DNA of 64,000 bases from Streptomyces sp. HUAS CB01 (GCF_030406905.1 NZ_CP129137.1:124001-188000); one strand, 5' to 3'; positions 1 through 9,446 are shown, counted from the first letter of the stretch. Notes: generated from the sequence alone by a model not told the origin. A program made the numbers and translations.

Positions 1-103
1 GTCCGCGCACCGCCCTTGCCGTGACGTGCCGTTCCACGGACCGGCTCCGGTGGCCGATACCTCTTTCCGCCGCTTCCACCGACACACCCCACGGAGACCT
101 CAC

Positions 104-1690
104 ATGCTGAATCTCGCCGTCGCGCTGGAGAACAGTGCCCGTGCCGTGCCCGACCGCACGGCAGTCGTGCTGGGCGTCCAGCGGCTGACCTATGCGGAGC
201 TGGACGCCGCGGCCCGCCGCGTGGCCGGCCTGCTCCGCTCACGCGGCATCGAGCCGGGCGACAAGGTCGCGCTGTCCTGCCCGAACGTGCCGTGGTTCCC
301 GATCGTCTACTACGGCATCCTCAAGGCCGGCGCGGTCGTCGTCCCCCTCAACGTGCTGCTCAAGGGCCGGGAGATCGCGTACCACCTGACCGACTCCGAG
401 GCCAAGGCCTACTTCTGCTTCGAGGGCGGCGCCGAGCTCCCGCTGGGGCAGGAGGGCTGGGCAGGCTTCGGCGAGACGCCGGGCTGCGAGCACTTCTTCC
501 TGATGCCCGCCGCCCCCACCGAGGACTCCCCGATCCCGGGCGCCGAGACCCTGACGGCGGCGCTGGCCGGGCAGAGCGCGGACTTCGAGACGGTGGCGAC
601 CGAGTCCGGTGACACGGCGGTCATCCTCTACACCTCCGGCACCACAGGCCGGCCCAAGGGCGCCGAGCTCACCCACTCCAACCTGATGCTCAACGTGCTG
701 ACCTGCCACAAGCTCTTCGGCGAGATCGAACACGACGTGCATCTGATCGCCCTGCCGCTGTTCCACTCCTTCGGCCAGGTCGTTCAGATGAACGCCGGCC
801 TCGCCTCAGGGGCGACGCTGGTGCTGCTGCCGCGCTTCGACGCCCGGGCCGCCCTGGCCCTGATGCAGCGCCATGCTGTCACCTTCTTCGCGGGCGTGCC
901 CACGATGTACTGGGCCCTGCTCGAAGAAGAAGCGTCCGACCTTGACCTGCCGCGGATCGCCGAGAATCTGCGCATGGCCGGCTCGGGGGGCTCGGCGCTC
1001 CCGGTCGAGATCCACCGCCGTTTCGCCGAGCGGTTCGGCGTCACCATTCTGGAGGGGTACGGCCTGTCGGAGACCAGCCCGGTGGCCACGTTCTCGCCGC
1101 GCGGCGAGAAGGTGCGGCCGGGCTCCATCGGACGCCCGGTCTGGGGCGTGGAGGTGGACCTGGTCGGCAAGGACTGGACCCCGGTCCAGGGTGCCGACGC
1201 GATCGGCGAGATCGTCATCCGCGGGCACAACGTGATGAAGGGCTACTTCAACCGGCCCGAGGCGACCGCCGACGTGATGCGCGACGGCTGGTTCCGCACC
1301 GGTGACCTGGCCCGCCGGGACGCCGACGGGTGGCTCTACATCGTCGACCGCGCCAAGGACCTGATCATCCGCGGCGGTTTCAACGTATACCCGCGGGAGA
1401 TCGAAGAGGTGCTCCTCACCCATCCCGCCGTGAGCATGGCGGCCGTCATCGGCATGCCGCACGAGCGCCACGGTGAGGAGATCAAGGCCTGCGTGGTCCT
1501 CGCTCCGGGAGCGGCGCTCTCCGAGGAGGAGCTGATCGATTGGTGCAAGGAGGAGATGGCCGGCTACAAGTACCCCCGCCTGGTGGAGTTCTTCGCGGTC
1601 CTGCCCACGAACGCCACCGGCAAGATCCTCAAGCGCGAGCTCCGGGACGCGGGCATCGCGGATACCGCCGCGATCGAGGGGGCCCGATGA
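104..1690 (+). CDS. Long-chain acyl-CoA ligase (AMP-binding)
   Basis: Cytosolic ligase expected to adenylate a carboxylic (probably fatty) acid and transfer it to CoA. The 528-residue protein has the P-loop YTSGTTGRPKG near residue 175, the GYGLSET core motif, the YxRTGD-type hinge region and the C-terminal lysine motif ATGKILKREL. The frame opens further upstream (position 26), but the ATG at 104 (MLNLAVAL) follows GGAG at good spacing and begins where family members begin. It is followed directly by a GMC oxidoreductase remnant starting at 1687, so it was probably once the first gene of a two-gene unit. The substrate cannot be read from the sequence. Confidence 0.9.
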   Translation: MLNLAVALENSARAVPDRTAVVLGVQRLTYAELDAAARRVAGLLRSRGIEPGDKVALSCPNVPWFPIVYYGILKAGAVVVPLNVLLKGREIAYHLTDSEAKAYFCFEGGAELPLGQEGWAGFGETPGCEHFFLMPAAPTEDSPIPGAETLTAALAGQSADFETVATESGDTAVILYTSGTTGRPKGAELTHSNLMLNVLTCHKLFGEIEHDVHLIALPLFHSFGQVVQMNAGLASGATLVLLPRFDARAALALMQRHAVTFFAGVPTMYWALLEEEASDLDLPRIAENLRMAGSGGSALPVEIHRRFAERFGVTILEGYGLSETSPVATFSPRGEKVRPGSIGRPVWGVEVDLVGKDWTPVQGADAIGEIVIRGHNVMKGYFNRPEATADVMRDGWFRTGDLARRDADGWLYIVDRAKDLIIRGGFNVYPREIEEVLLTHPAVSMAAVIGMPHERHGEEIKACVVLAPGAALSEEELIDWCKEEMAGYKYPRLVEFFAVLPTNATGKILKRELRDAGIADTAAIEGAR

Positions 1691-1880
1691 GTGCGCCGCC
1701 CGGCGACGTCGACCACGTCGTCGTCGGAGCCGGCCCGGCCGAGCCGCGATCGCCGGGAGGCTGACCGAGAAGGGCGCGGCCGCGGTCTTGCTTGCGGAGG
1801 CGGGCGGCACAGGCGAGAAGGCGGCCGCCCCGCCGCCTTCTCCCAGCTCTTCGAGACCGGACCCGACTGGAGGTCACTTT
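1687..1880 (+). pseudogene. GMC-type FAD oxidoreductase N-terminal remnant
   Basis: The start codon overlaps the end of the ligase. The frame reads DHVVVGAGPA, the start of an FAD-binding GxGxxG fold, then breaks near 1741. Restoring one G there gives GAGAAIAGRLTEKGAAAVLL followed by an EAGG motif in the next frame. A second shift near 1830 gives PAAFSQLFETGPDW. These blocks match, in order, the N-terminus of choline dehydrogenase/GMC oxidoreductases. Nothing of the remaining roughly 450 residues is visible. It is a dead fragment with at least two frameshifts and a large 3' deletion. Confidence 0.8.
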
Positions 1881-2282
1881 TCAACGTCGGTCTTGACCTG
1901 GTTGGTTCCGCCGGCTCCCGGCACTCACGCCGATCTCCCGGGCGGCCTCCGTCACGCCCGAAGGGCCGGATCAACGACCGCGCCCCGTGAGAACTCAGGC
2001 ATACACCGCTTGCTCGCGTTGCGCTTCGTGCTCACTGCCAGGGACCGCCTTCTCCGACCGGCCAGTCCCAGTGCCAAGCTGTCCGGCTCAGCGGGGGAAC
2101 CTCACCTCTCCGGCCCTCATGCACCACTGACACGATCCCACCGTACGTCGGGCCGTTGAGCTGATGATTCAGCGTGCCTCACTCGGCCGGTGACCGGCAT
2201 TGCTCGACCATGAGCTTGGAAGACGTCGGAGGACGTGCCCTTCGGCGCCTTGAGATGCGCCGACTACGAAAGCAGCTCCACC
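1881..2282. other. Gap without recognisable gene
   Basis: Between the GMC remnant and the collagen-like gene. Frames here are short and of low-complexity composition. No conserved motif was recognised, and no clear promoter or terminator was identified. Confidence 0.5.
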
Positions 2283-2843
2283 ATGTTTGCTGGACCCCGA
2301 CTCCGGTCCCTCTCCCGAGGTACAACAGTGCTGACCGGCGGCCTCTTGGTCTCGACGGCTCTGTTCACCATGGTCACTCCGGCTCTGGCCTCCGTTCCGG
2401 CTCACGGGACTCCGGCTCAGGCACCCGCGGCGCCGGTATCGGAAGACGACCGGTGCGACAGACACCCCTACGACGGCTCACTCGCGCCGGCACTGGGCGA
2501 CCGAGACAAGTGCAGGGGCAAAGCCGGTCGACCCGGCCCTCCCGGCCCTCCCGGCCCTCCCGGCCCTCCCGGCCCTCCCGGCCCTCCCGGAGTATCCGGC
2601 TACCAACAGGTTTCCAACACTCAGACCTGCGGGGCCGACACCTTCTGCACGTTCACGGCAACCTGTCCGCCTGGGACGGTGGTCACAGGCGGCGGCCTCA
2701 ACACCAGTACTTTCATCAGTAGCGGTGTGTACCTCTATGAGTCCGGACCGATCAACAACACCACATGGAGAAGCACCCTGCGCAACACCTCCGGCTCCTC
2801 CTTCAGCGTTACTGTCCGGGCCATCTGCGCCAACGCCAGCTGA
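2283..2843 (+). CDS. Secreted collagen-like protein
   Basis: An exported 186-residue protein from ATG 2283. It has an N-terminal basic stretch, a hydrophobic core (TVLTGGLLVSTALFTMV) and an AxA-type cleavage site (ALAS). A linker precedes six uninterrupted GPP triplets (residues about 85-103), then a globular C-terminal half with four cysteines in two close pairs (TCGADTFC, TFTATC) and a region rich in Gly, Ser and Thr. GPP repeats form collagen triple helices, so a trimeric surface or secreted protein is inferred. A longer start at 2235 is possible but would bury the signal peptide. No host-interaction role can be assigned. Confidence 0.75.
   Translation: MFAGPRLRSLSRGTTVLTGGLLVSTALFTMVTPALASVPAHGTPAQAPAAPVSEDDRCDRHPYDGSLAPALGDRDKCRGKAGRPGPPGPPGPPGPPGPPGPPGVSGYQQVSNTQTCGADTFCTFTATCPPGTVVTGGGLNTSTFISSGVYLYESGPINNTTWRSTLRNTSGSSFSVTVRAICANAS
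2532..2590 (+). repeat. 9-bp tandem repeat encoding GPP
   Basis: Six consecutive, essentially identical copies of the 9-bp unit ggccctccc encode the collagen-like GPP triplets. Identity at synonymous positions indicates recent expansion by replication slippage. The copy number, and so the collagen length, is likely to vary between strains. Confidence 0.9.
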
Positions 2844-2879
2844 GGGGCGTGCAGGCGAAATGGTGCGCGGGCGGGCCTC

Positions 2880-3520
2880 GGAGGGCGTGGGAGGTCAGGG
2901 CGCGTATCGGGTCGTGATCAATCTGTCGATTCGCCCCCGTGGTGAGGCCCGGACCCGTGGATCCTCTTCCGTGACGCGAGTGCAACCTACCTCGAGGGTA
3001 TCGATGACCGCCTCGATCCACTGACGGACCCGGGCGATCCTCCCGTGTCGGGACCGGCTCGTCCTTACGGTCGGGCCGGACCCGGTGGACGCCGAGCCGC
3101 TTGGTGAGGAAAGCCTCGAACTCCTTTCCCGCGAAACCCTTGTCCGCGAGGATCACCTGCCCGGCCCGCACGAGGCGGTGGTCGCGTTCCAGCAGCGCGG
3201 CCACCACCTCCCGCTCGCCGATCTTCGGGTGAGCCAGACACCAGCACGGGCTGCCGAACCTCCTGCACACGTACATCGACTGCTCCCGGACGCCGACGCA
3301 GATGCCGAGGGGCTCTCGCGCTGGATCGTCCAGGCCCGCGCAACCGATCTGCCCCGAAACCGGCTCGCCCTGACCCGGCCGATGCGTGCCTCGCACTCAT
3401 CGTGGGTGACGTGGAGGGCGGACGGGGCATCGCAGGCGAGCCGGGCGTCGGCGCACCAACGGACGAAGACCGGAAGGCCCTGCCGGAACTGCCCGCGAGG
3501 TCCTGGCGGCGGGCACCGCA
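2880..3520 (-). pseudogene. IS982-type DDE transposase remnant
   Basis: On the minus strand one frame reads WCLAHPKIGEREVVAALL, then ILADKGFAGKEFEAFL and VRPDRKDEP, typical of the catalytic C-terminal half of IS982-like transposases. After a frameshift near 3040 another frame gives ARVRQWIEAVIDTLE, the next expected block. The N-terminal half is present only as scrambled short pieces and no terminal repeats were identified. It is a decayed insertion, not a mobile element. IS982 is the best family guess; a related IS4-type group is possible. Confidence 0.7.
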
Positions 3521-3533
3521 GCGCCCCGGCCGG

Positions 3534-4205
3534 TCAACGGCGCACGGAGTTGCGCGGGGTGACCAGACCGGATTCGTAAGCGAGGACCACGAGCTGGGCG
3601 CGGTCACGGGCGTGGAGCTTGGCCATGGCCCGGTTGACGTGGGTCTTGGCGGTGAACGGGCTGATGACGAGGCGATCGGCGATCTCGTCGTTCGACAGGC
3701 CCTGGGCGGCCAGGGCGACCGCCTCGCGTTCGCGGCTGGTCAGCGCCTCCAGCCCGCTGCCGACGCGGGTCAGGGGAGGCTGGGTGACGTACCGGTCGAT
3801 GAGCTTTCGGGTGATCGCGGGCGCGAGCAGGGCGTCGCCGCGGGCGGCCACGCGGACGGCGTGCAGGAGGTCTTCCGGCACGATGTCCTTGACGAGGAAG
3901 CCGGCGGCGCCGGCGCGCAACGCGTCGAAGACGTGCTCGTCCATACCGTAGTTGGTCAGCATGACCACGTGCACACCGGTCAGCGCCGGGTCCGCGGCGA
4001 TGCGCCGGGTCGCTTCGATGCCGTCCATGACGGGCATCTGGATGTCGATGAGCGCGACGTCCGGCAGATGCTCCGTGACGAGGGCGCAACCCTCTTGGCC
4101 GTCGGCGGCCTCGGCCACCACCTCGATGTCGTCTTCAAGGTCGAGCAGCGCGCGGAAGCCGCTTCGGATGAGCGGCTGGTCGTCGACCAGCAGGACACGG
4201 ATCAC
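3534..4205 (-). CDS. LuxR/NarL-family response regulator
   Basis: The 223-residue regulator has a receiver domain (residues 1-120: acidic DD at 8-9, phospho-acceptor D54 in ALIDIQMP, conserved lysine in FLVKD) and a C-terminal LuxR helix-turn-helix (LTSREREAVALAAQGLSNDE, then the recognition segment ISPFTAKTHVNRAMAKL). It overlaps the upstream kinase gene by 4 bp (ATGA), so the two are translationally coupled and should form one signalling pair. The target genes and signal are unknown. Confidence 0.92.
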   Translation of the reverse strand: MIRVLLVDDQPLIRSGFRALLDLEDDIEVVAEAADGQEGCALVTEHLPDVALIDIQMPVMDGIEATRRIAADPALTGVHVVMLTNYGMDEHVFDALRAGAAGFLVKDIVPEDLLHAVRVAARGDALLAPAITRKLIDRYVTQPPLTRVGSGLEALTSREREAVALAAQGLSNDEIADRLVISPFTAKTHVNRAMAKLHARDRAQLVVLAYESGLVTPRNSVRR

Positions 4206-5329
4206 GACGCTCCGTTCACGGGGAGTTCGGCCTGGACGGTGAAGCCGCCTGCGCGGCGCGGTTCGGTGCGCAGGCGGCCGCCGAGAGCCGCGACACGTTC
4301 GTGCATGCCGCGCAGCCCGAGGCCGGGCGTCAGCGCGGGATGCGAGGTCGCCTTTCCATCGTCGTCGACGCGGATGGCGAGGGCGTCCGACCGACAGTCG
4401 ATGAGCACCGAGACAGTGCTCGCGGCGGCGTGCCGGGCGACGTTGGTGAGCGACTCCTGAACGATCCGGTAGGCGGTACGGCCCACTCCCGCCGGCACGG
4501 CCTGCGGACGTCCTTCGATCGTCAGCGTCGTCTCCAGGCCCGTCGTTCGGAACCGTTTCACCAGGTTCGGGATGTGGTCGAGTCCGTGCGGCGGGGCGGT
4601 GTCGTCGTCGCGCAGCGCCTCAAGGGTCGTGCGCAGCTCCCGGCTCGCCTCCCGGGCCGCCTCCTGGATCGCCAGCAGGGCCTCCGGCACCTGCTCGCCC
4701 CGCCGCCGGGCCACGTGGACCGCGACCTCGGACTGCACCTTGACGACCGAGATCTGGTGGGTGAGCGCATCGTGCAGTTCCCGTGCGATGCGCAGCCGCT
4801 CCTCGTCAGCCCGGCGTCGTGCGGTCTCCTCGCGGGTGCGCTCGGCTTCGTCCGCCCGGCGTTCGGCCTGCCGCACCGCCTCCCCCGCGGCGAACGCGGC
4901 GATCAGCCAGGCGATCTCAAGCGTGTTCCGGGCCTGCGCCACGACCTCGCGCGCGGACCCGTCATGGAAGACCAGGGCGGTGAGGTGGAGCACGGCCAGC
5001 AGGCCCAGGGACGCCGCCAGCGTGACGGCGCGGTACCCGGCGCGTACCGCGCCGAAGACCGCGACCAGGTACGAGACGGCGAGCACCTCGAACCCGGTCC
5101 CCAGGTAGCCCACTGCGCAGAGTCCGGCGGCAGCCAGGACCACGAGCGGTGCCCGGCGGCGGGCTGCCAGCGCCAGCCCGCCGGTCACCAGCAAGGTGGC
5201 GCCGAGCAGTTCGCGGCCCCCGGCAGGGTGCGGCCCGGACAGCCCGGTGACCAGCAGCAGCGCTGCCACGCCCAAGGCGGTCGCCCAGTCGGTGACTGCG
5301 GCCGGGACAGCGAACCGTCCTTTGTCCAT
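4202..5329 (-). CDS. NarL/DesK-type sensor histidine kinase
   Basis: A 375-residue membrane kinase. About five hydrophobic segments lie within residues 15-150, followed by a charged coiled-coil linker, a HisKA_3 dimerisation box with phosphorylatable H186 (RIARELHDALTHQ) and an HATPase_c domain with the N-box (LTNVARHA) and G-box (GLGLRGMHERV). There is no large extracellular loop, so the signal is probably sensed within or near the membrane. It is the partner of the response regulator encoded directly downstream. Confidence 0.92.
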   Translation of the reverse strand: MDKGRFAVPAAVTDWATALGVAALLLVTGLSGPHPAGGRELLGATLLVTGGLALAARRRAPLVVLAAAGLCAVGYLGTGFEVLAVSYLVAVFGAVRAGYRAVTLAASLGLLAVLHLTALVFHDGSAREVVAQARNTLEIAWLIAAFAAGEAVRQAERRADEAERTREETARRRADEERLRIARELHDALTHQISVVKVQSEVAVHVARRRGEQVPEALLAIQEAAREASRELRTTLEALRDDDTAPPHGLDHIPNLVKRFRTTGLETTLTIEGRPQAVPAGVGRTAYRIVQESLTNVARHAAASTVSVLIDCRSDALAIRVDDDGKATSHPALTPGLGLRGMHERVAALGGRLRTEPRRAGGFTVQAELPVNGAS

Positions 5330-5556
5330 GGCTGCACCGTAGCCGGATCCGGTCGTGGTCGAGTCCGACCCTGGGACGAACGCCGGCTACTGCGTGTGCG
5401 GTACCAGCGCGCCGTCTGCCGCAGCCGGAGCATCCGGATCGCCCGGCGGTGGCAGCGGGAGGTGCCTGCATCTGCTGGATGACGCGCGCGGGTCCCGGCG
5501 CGCATGCTCTCGAGGCACACCGAACGTCGGAATCGACGGAGAAGGAGGGGATCGGC

Positions 5557-5931
5557 GTGAGTGCTTCAGCAGCACTGATGGCGGCCGCCGAGGGCGGGAT
5601 CATCGGCGACGGGCGGACCGGGGCCAACCTGGCTTTGGGGGCAGGGCTGCTCGGCCTGGCTGTCGGCCGGATGGCCCTGGCCCGCGCCGGCCGCCGGATC
5701 GGCGGCCGCAACGCGCGCATCGGCGGGATGTCGGCCATCGCGATGGGGCTGGCCGGCACGGTCCTCGCACTGCTGCACGTGGCAACCACCAGTGGCGGTC
5801 CCGGCACGGGCAACGGGCTCCTCGGCGCCGTCGTGGCCGTCCCGCTCGGGCTCGGCGCCGTGCTCCTCGGCCGCCGGGCCCTGACCCGTGGCCACCACGC
5901 CGACCGGCAGGCAGATCGGACGTCCGTCTGA
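5557..5931 (+). CDS. Small membrane protein, DUF6223-like
   Basis: I chose GTG 5557 because GGAGAAGGAGGGG lies just upstream; the longer frame from 5449 has no site and a non-membrane leader. The 124-residue product has three Gly/Ala/Leu-rich hydrophobic helices, each with a similar pattern (LALGAGLLGLAVGRMALAR, then GGMSAIAMGLAG, then GLLGAVVAVPLGLGAVLLGRRAL). This threefold layout with TGNGL-type turns is what I recall of the DUF6223 family. Function is unknown. It diverges from the kinase-regulator pair, which may control it. Confidence 0.65.
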   Translation: MSASAALMAAAEGGIIGDGRTGANLALGAGLLGLAVGRMALARAGRRIGGRNARIGGMSAIAMGLAGTVLALLHVATTSGGPGTGNGLLGAVVAVPLGLGAVLLGRRALTRGHHADRQADRTSV

Positions 5932-6034
5932 CCGCCACGGTCACGGCGTGCGTACGGCCGTCGCGCGCCGGACCCCGCGGGCTTGCCACCGACACCCGGC
6001 AGGAGACGGTCTTGCCGACCACGAACCCCCAGTC

Positions 6035-6266
6035 CGCCGGCCGTCGCTCAGTCACGACCGCCTCATCGACGCCGCGGTACAGGTCGCCGACCGCGGCGGC
6101 TCGCCCAAGTGAGATCCAGGACCAGCTCTCCCCCGATGCCCATCCGCACCTGGCCGAGCTGATCACCGAGCACGTCATGCATCGGGACTGCTCCTACGCC
6201 GACGAGTTCGGCCACGGTCTCCGCCTCATCCGCGACAGCCTCGAGTCACGCCCGGCACAACGGTGA
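6035..6266 (+). pseudogene. TetR-family regulator remnant with internal deletion
   Basis: One frame carries the TetR N-terminus (LSHDRLIDAAVQVADRGG) and stops at 6112. Immediately after, another frame reads LSPDAHPHLAELITEHVMH and then DEFGHGLRLIRDSLE, which is the last part of a TetR C-terminal ligand domain. The helix-turn-helix and most of the ligand domain (about 120 residues) are missing. The gene was therefore reduced to its two ends by an internal deletion plus frameshift and cannot encode a working repressor. Confidence 0.72.
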
Positions 6267-6688
6267 GGCGCCTCCGACAACGCAGTCGGGGCTCGGACGA
6301 GCAGCCTTGGAGAGCGACGAGGCGGTTGAGGCGCGCGGTATTCGCCAGAGGTGTCACAACGAGCGAGCCCGGCACTGCCCACCGACGCGGCGAGAGCCGT
6401 GAACGCGAGGGTGATGTCCGTTGCTTCGGCTCGAGGGCCGTCTTTCCGTCAACTCCCGGGAACGGGAGTCCGGATCGGGTGGTCGCGGGGTGCTCGGCGC
6501 ATACGAGCAGAGCCTCCTGAACAGCTCCGGTCCCGAACAGGTCGTCGCTCACCAGGCCCGCCGGCAGTTCACGGCGGGCACCGCGAGGCGACCGTGGCCG
6601 CTTCCCGGCCCGGGGAACGACCCAGAAGGCATACACTGTCCGGGCATTCATTGACATGTACAGACGCGGTGCCAGGGGGAGGCATGAC
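6267..6688. other. Gap without recognisable gene
   Basis: Between the TetR remnant and the second sensor kinase. It should contain the promoter for the kinase-regulator pair. No clear coding motif was seen on either strand. Confidence 0.5.
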
Positions 6689-8569
6689 GTGTCCGAGCCA
6701 GACCGGCGCTCCGGCGGCGGGCCGACGTCGGCGAAGGTCCTGGAGTCCGGGTCCGGCCTGACGCGCCGGGGCGGTCCCGCGAACGAGCTCCCGACCCGTA
6801 CGAGGGCCACCCGCAAGACCCGGAAAGCATGGTCGTCGCCCCGCCTCCGACGCCGCACCGAGGCGGCAGCCTGTGCCCTCGCCGCTCTCACCTGGGCCGG
6901 TACGGCCGTCGCACTCTCCGGCCCGGTCCTGGAGCGCGGCTGGATCGGAACCGTTCTGCACGGATTCGGGGCGCTGGCGATCCTGTGCGGACTGGTCGTC
7001 CGGCTACGCTCCCCCACGCCCGGAACCGGTCGGCTGCTGATGATCTGCGGCGCCGCGTTCCACCTCGGGGACCTGCGGGCGAGCCACCATCTCGCGCTCT
7101 TCGCGACCGGCTACTGCCTCGCGTACCTGTGGACGGCGGTGCTGGGCCACCTCGTGCTGGCGTTGCCGGACGGGCGCCTGGCGGACCGCCCGTCAAGGAT
7201 CCTCGCGGCGGCCGGCTACGTCGGCGCGGTGGGCACCCAGATCGGCCGGTACGTCGCGGAGTCGCCACGACCACCCTGGTGGTGGGACATGACGCCCGGC
7301 CCCAACACCGTCTGGGCGCAGGCCGGCAGCTGGGTCTACATCGGGCTGACGGTGGCCGTACTGGCGGTGGTGGCCCGCCGGTGGGCCTCGTCGACCCGGC
7401 TGCGCCGTCGTCACGCCACGGCCATGTGGGTCGCCGCGGCGGTCGCCGGGGTCGGCGGCACCGCTGCCGCGACGGCCGGCGCATTCGGCGCACCCGTCCG
7501 CGTCCGCGTGGCGATCCTGCTCGCCGCGCTGGCCGTTGATCTGCTCGTCATCCCGCTGGTGGCGGTGGCCAGGCTGGTCCAGCTGGAGATCGCGCAGGGA
7601 CGGGCCGCTCGTGCGGTGCTGCGGATCGAGCAAGGAAACCCGCACCTTCCGCCCCAGCGGCTCCAGCAGGTGCTCGCCGACGCCCTGGGCGACCCCACGC
7701 TCACCCTCGTCCACCCGTCCGGCACCGCGGACGGCACGCAGCCGCGCCCGCGGCGTCCCCCGAGCGGCCGGGCCGTCACGGGGGTCCGCCGCCGGGGCGC
7801 GCTCATCGCCCTCGTCGAGCACGACGAGGCGCTGGCCGCGCAGCGCCCGCTGGCCGAGGCCGCGGTCGGGGTCGCCGGGTTGGCCATCGACAACGCCCGT
7901 CTGTACGCGGCTCAGCAGGCCCAGTTGGAGGAACTGCGGCGGTCGCGGGAACGGATCTCGACCGCCGCGTACGAGGAGCGCCACCGTATCCAGCGGGATC
8001 TCCACGACGGGGCACAGCAGGAGCTCTACACCGTGCTTCTGCTCCTCGACGTCGCCCGGCACGCATTGACCGGCACGCCGACGCCCGACCCGGCGGCAGC
8101 AGGGGCGACGGTCGAGCGGGCGCACCGACTGCTCGGCGAGGCGATCGCCGGATTACGGGACCTGACCGAGGGCATCTACCCGACCGACCTGGTCGCGCAC
8201 GGGCTGGCGGCGGCCGTGGACCGACTGGCCGACAGCGCGCCGGTGCCGCTCCATGCCGAGATCCCCCCGTGCCGGTGGCCCCGGCACATCGAACTGACCG
8301 CCTACTTCCTGATCGTCGAAGCGCTGACGAACGCGTACAAGCACGCCGACGCCCAGCGAATTGGACTGGTGGTCCGTCCGGTGGACGGCGGCGTGGTGAT
8401 CGAGATCAGTGACGACGGACGAGGCGGGGCATCCGCGGGTCCGGGCTCGGGGCTCAGCGGATTGCACGACCGTCTCGCGGCCGTCGGAGGGACCATGACC
8501 GTCACCAGCCCGGCCGGGTGCGGCACCCGGCTGACCGCCCTGCTTCCCGTGGAGGATCCATGCGCGTAG
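6689..8569 (+). CDS. Large sensor histidine kinase (HisKA_3)
   Basis: GTG 6689 is preferred over the upstream ATG 6656 because GGGGGAGG lies 6-7 bases before it. The 626-residue protein has a membrane region of about six to eight helices (residues roughly 55-300), a short GAF-like/linker stretch (EHDEALAAQRPLAEAAVGVAGLA), the HisKA_3 box with H439 (QRDLHDGAQQEL) and an HATPase_c domain (LTNAYKHA; DDGRGG; GSGLSGLHDRL). Such kinases sense membrane or cell-envelope cues and pair with LuxR-type regulators. The next gene overlaps it by 10 bp. Confidence 0.9.
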   Translation: MSEPDRRSGGGPTSAKVLESGSGLTRRGGPANELPTRTRATRKTRKAWSSPRLRRRTEAAACALAALTWAGTAVALSGPVLERGWIGTVLHGFGALAILCGLVVRLRSPTPGTGRLLMICGAAFHLGDLRASHHLALFATGYCLAYLWTAVLGHLVLALPDGRLADRPSRILAAAGYVGAVGTQIGRYVAESPRPPWWWDMTPGPNTVWAQAGSWVYIGLTVAVLAVVARRWASSTRLRRRHATAMWVAAAVAGVGGTAAATAGAFGAPVRVRVAILLAALAVDLLVIPLVAVARLVQLEIAQGRAARAVLRIEQGNPHLPPQRLQQVLADALGDPTLTLVHPSGTADGTQPRPRRPPSGRAVTGVRRRGALIALVEHDEALAAQRPLAEAAVGVAGLAIDNARLYAAQQAQLEELRRSRERISTAAYEERHRIQRDLHDGAQQELYTVLLLLDVARHALTGTPTPDPAAAGATVERAHRLLGEAIAGLRDLTEGIYPTDLVAHGLAAAVDRLADSAPVPLHAEIPPCRWPRHIELTAYFLIVEALTNAYKHADAQRIGLVVRPVDGGVVIEISDDGRGGASAGPGSGLSGLHDRLAAVGGTMTVTSPAGCGTRLTALLPVEDPCA

Positions 8570-9261
8570 CCGTCGTCGAGGACCAGCCGCTCCTGCAGGA
8601 CGTTCTCGCCGAAGGCCTGACCAGCCGCGGCCTCACCGTGGTCGGCCGGGCCCGGGACGCCACCGAGGCCCTGCTCTTCCTCGAGCGGACGGAACCCGAA
8701 GTGGTCCTGCTCGACATCCGCTTGCCCCCGGGCTACTCCGACGAAGGGCTGTGCCTCGCCGAGACCGTACGGGCCCGGTATCCGGCGGTCGGACTGCTCG
8801 TCCTCTCCTCGTACGCCGAACTCCACTTCGCCCAGCGGCTGCTCGGGATGCAGGAGGACGCCCGGGCGGTGGGGTACGTACTCAAGGAGCGGGTCGGGGA
8901 CCTCAACGAGCTCATCGAGTCGATCCGGCGAGTTGCCGCCGGTGAAGTGGTGGTGGACCGTCATCTCATCAACCGGCTGATGGCCAGGCAGCGTACGAGC
9001 GACCCGCTGGAGCGGCTGAGCCCGCACGAGCGGCGGATCCTGGCCCTGGTCGCCGAGGGGCGCTCCAACCTGGGCATCGCCGAGCAGATGGCCTGCCGGG
9101 TGAGCACCGTCGAGAAGCACCTCTCGTCGATCACCGCGAAGCTGGATCTCGCCCCGATCGGCGAGGCGACGCGACGCGGGGTGAACGTCCGGGTACTCGC
9201 CACGCTCGCGTTCCTGCGAACCGTCGACAGCAGTGCCGCTGCCGCCGAGGGGCCGCGGTGA
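8560..9261 (+). CDS. LuxR/NarL-family response regulator
   Basis: The ATG at 8560 (MRVAVVEDQP) lies inside the end of the kinase gene and is preceded by GTGGAGG, which settles the start. It encodes 233 residues: a receiver domain with ED at 7-8 and phospho-acceptor D52 (VVLLDIRLP), then a LuxR helix-turn-helix (LSPHERRILALVAEGRSNLG, with recognition helix VSTVEKHLSSI). It is translationally coupled to the kinase and is its expected partner. The C-terminal tail is slightly longer than usual. Confidence 0.92.
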   Translation: MRVAVVEDQPLLQDVLAEGLTSRGLTVVGRARDATEALLFLERTEPEVVLLDIRLPPGYSDEGLCLAETVRARYPAVGLLVLSSYAELHFAQRLLGMQEDARAVGYVLKERVGDLNELIESIRRVAAGEVVVDRHLINRLMARQRTSDPLERLSPHERRILALVAEGRSNLGIAEQMACRVSTVEKHLSSITAKLDLAPIGEATRRGVNVRVLATLAFLRTVDSSAAAAEGPR

Positions 9262-9446
9262 CCGCAGGCCGCCCGTGGTGCGGCGGCGCGTGCCACCCAG
9301 GTTTCCCCACCGTCGTGGTACGGGGTCGCCTCCGCGACTCCCGTGGCTTTCCCGGTCGTTGCGCGGGCTCCGAGCGGCGATTCTCGTTGTGCCCGCCGCC
9401 GATGGTGCGGCGCGGTTCATCGCCATTGACCAGGAAGGAAGCCATC

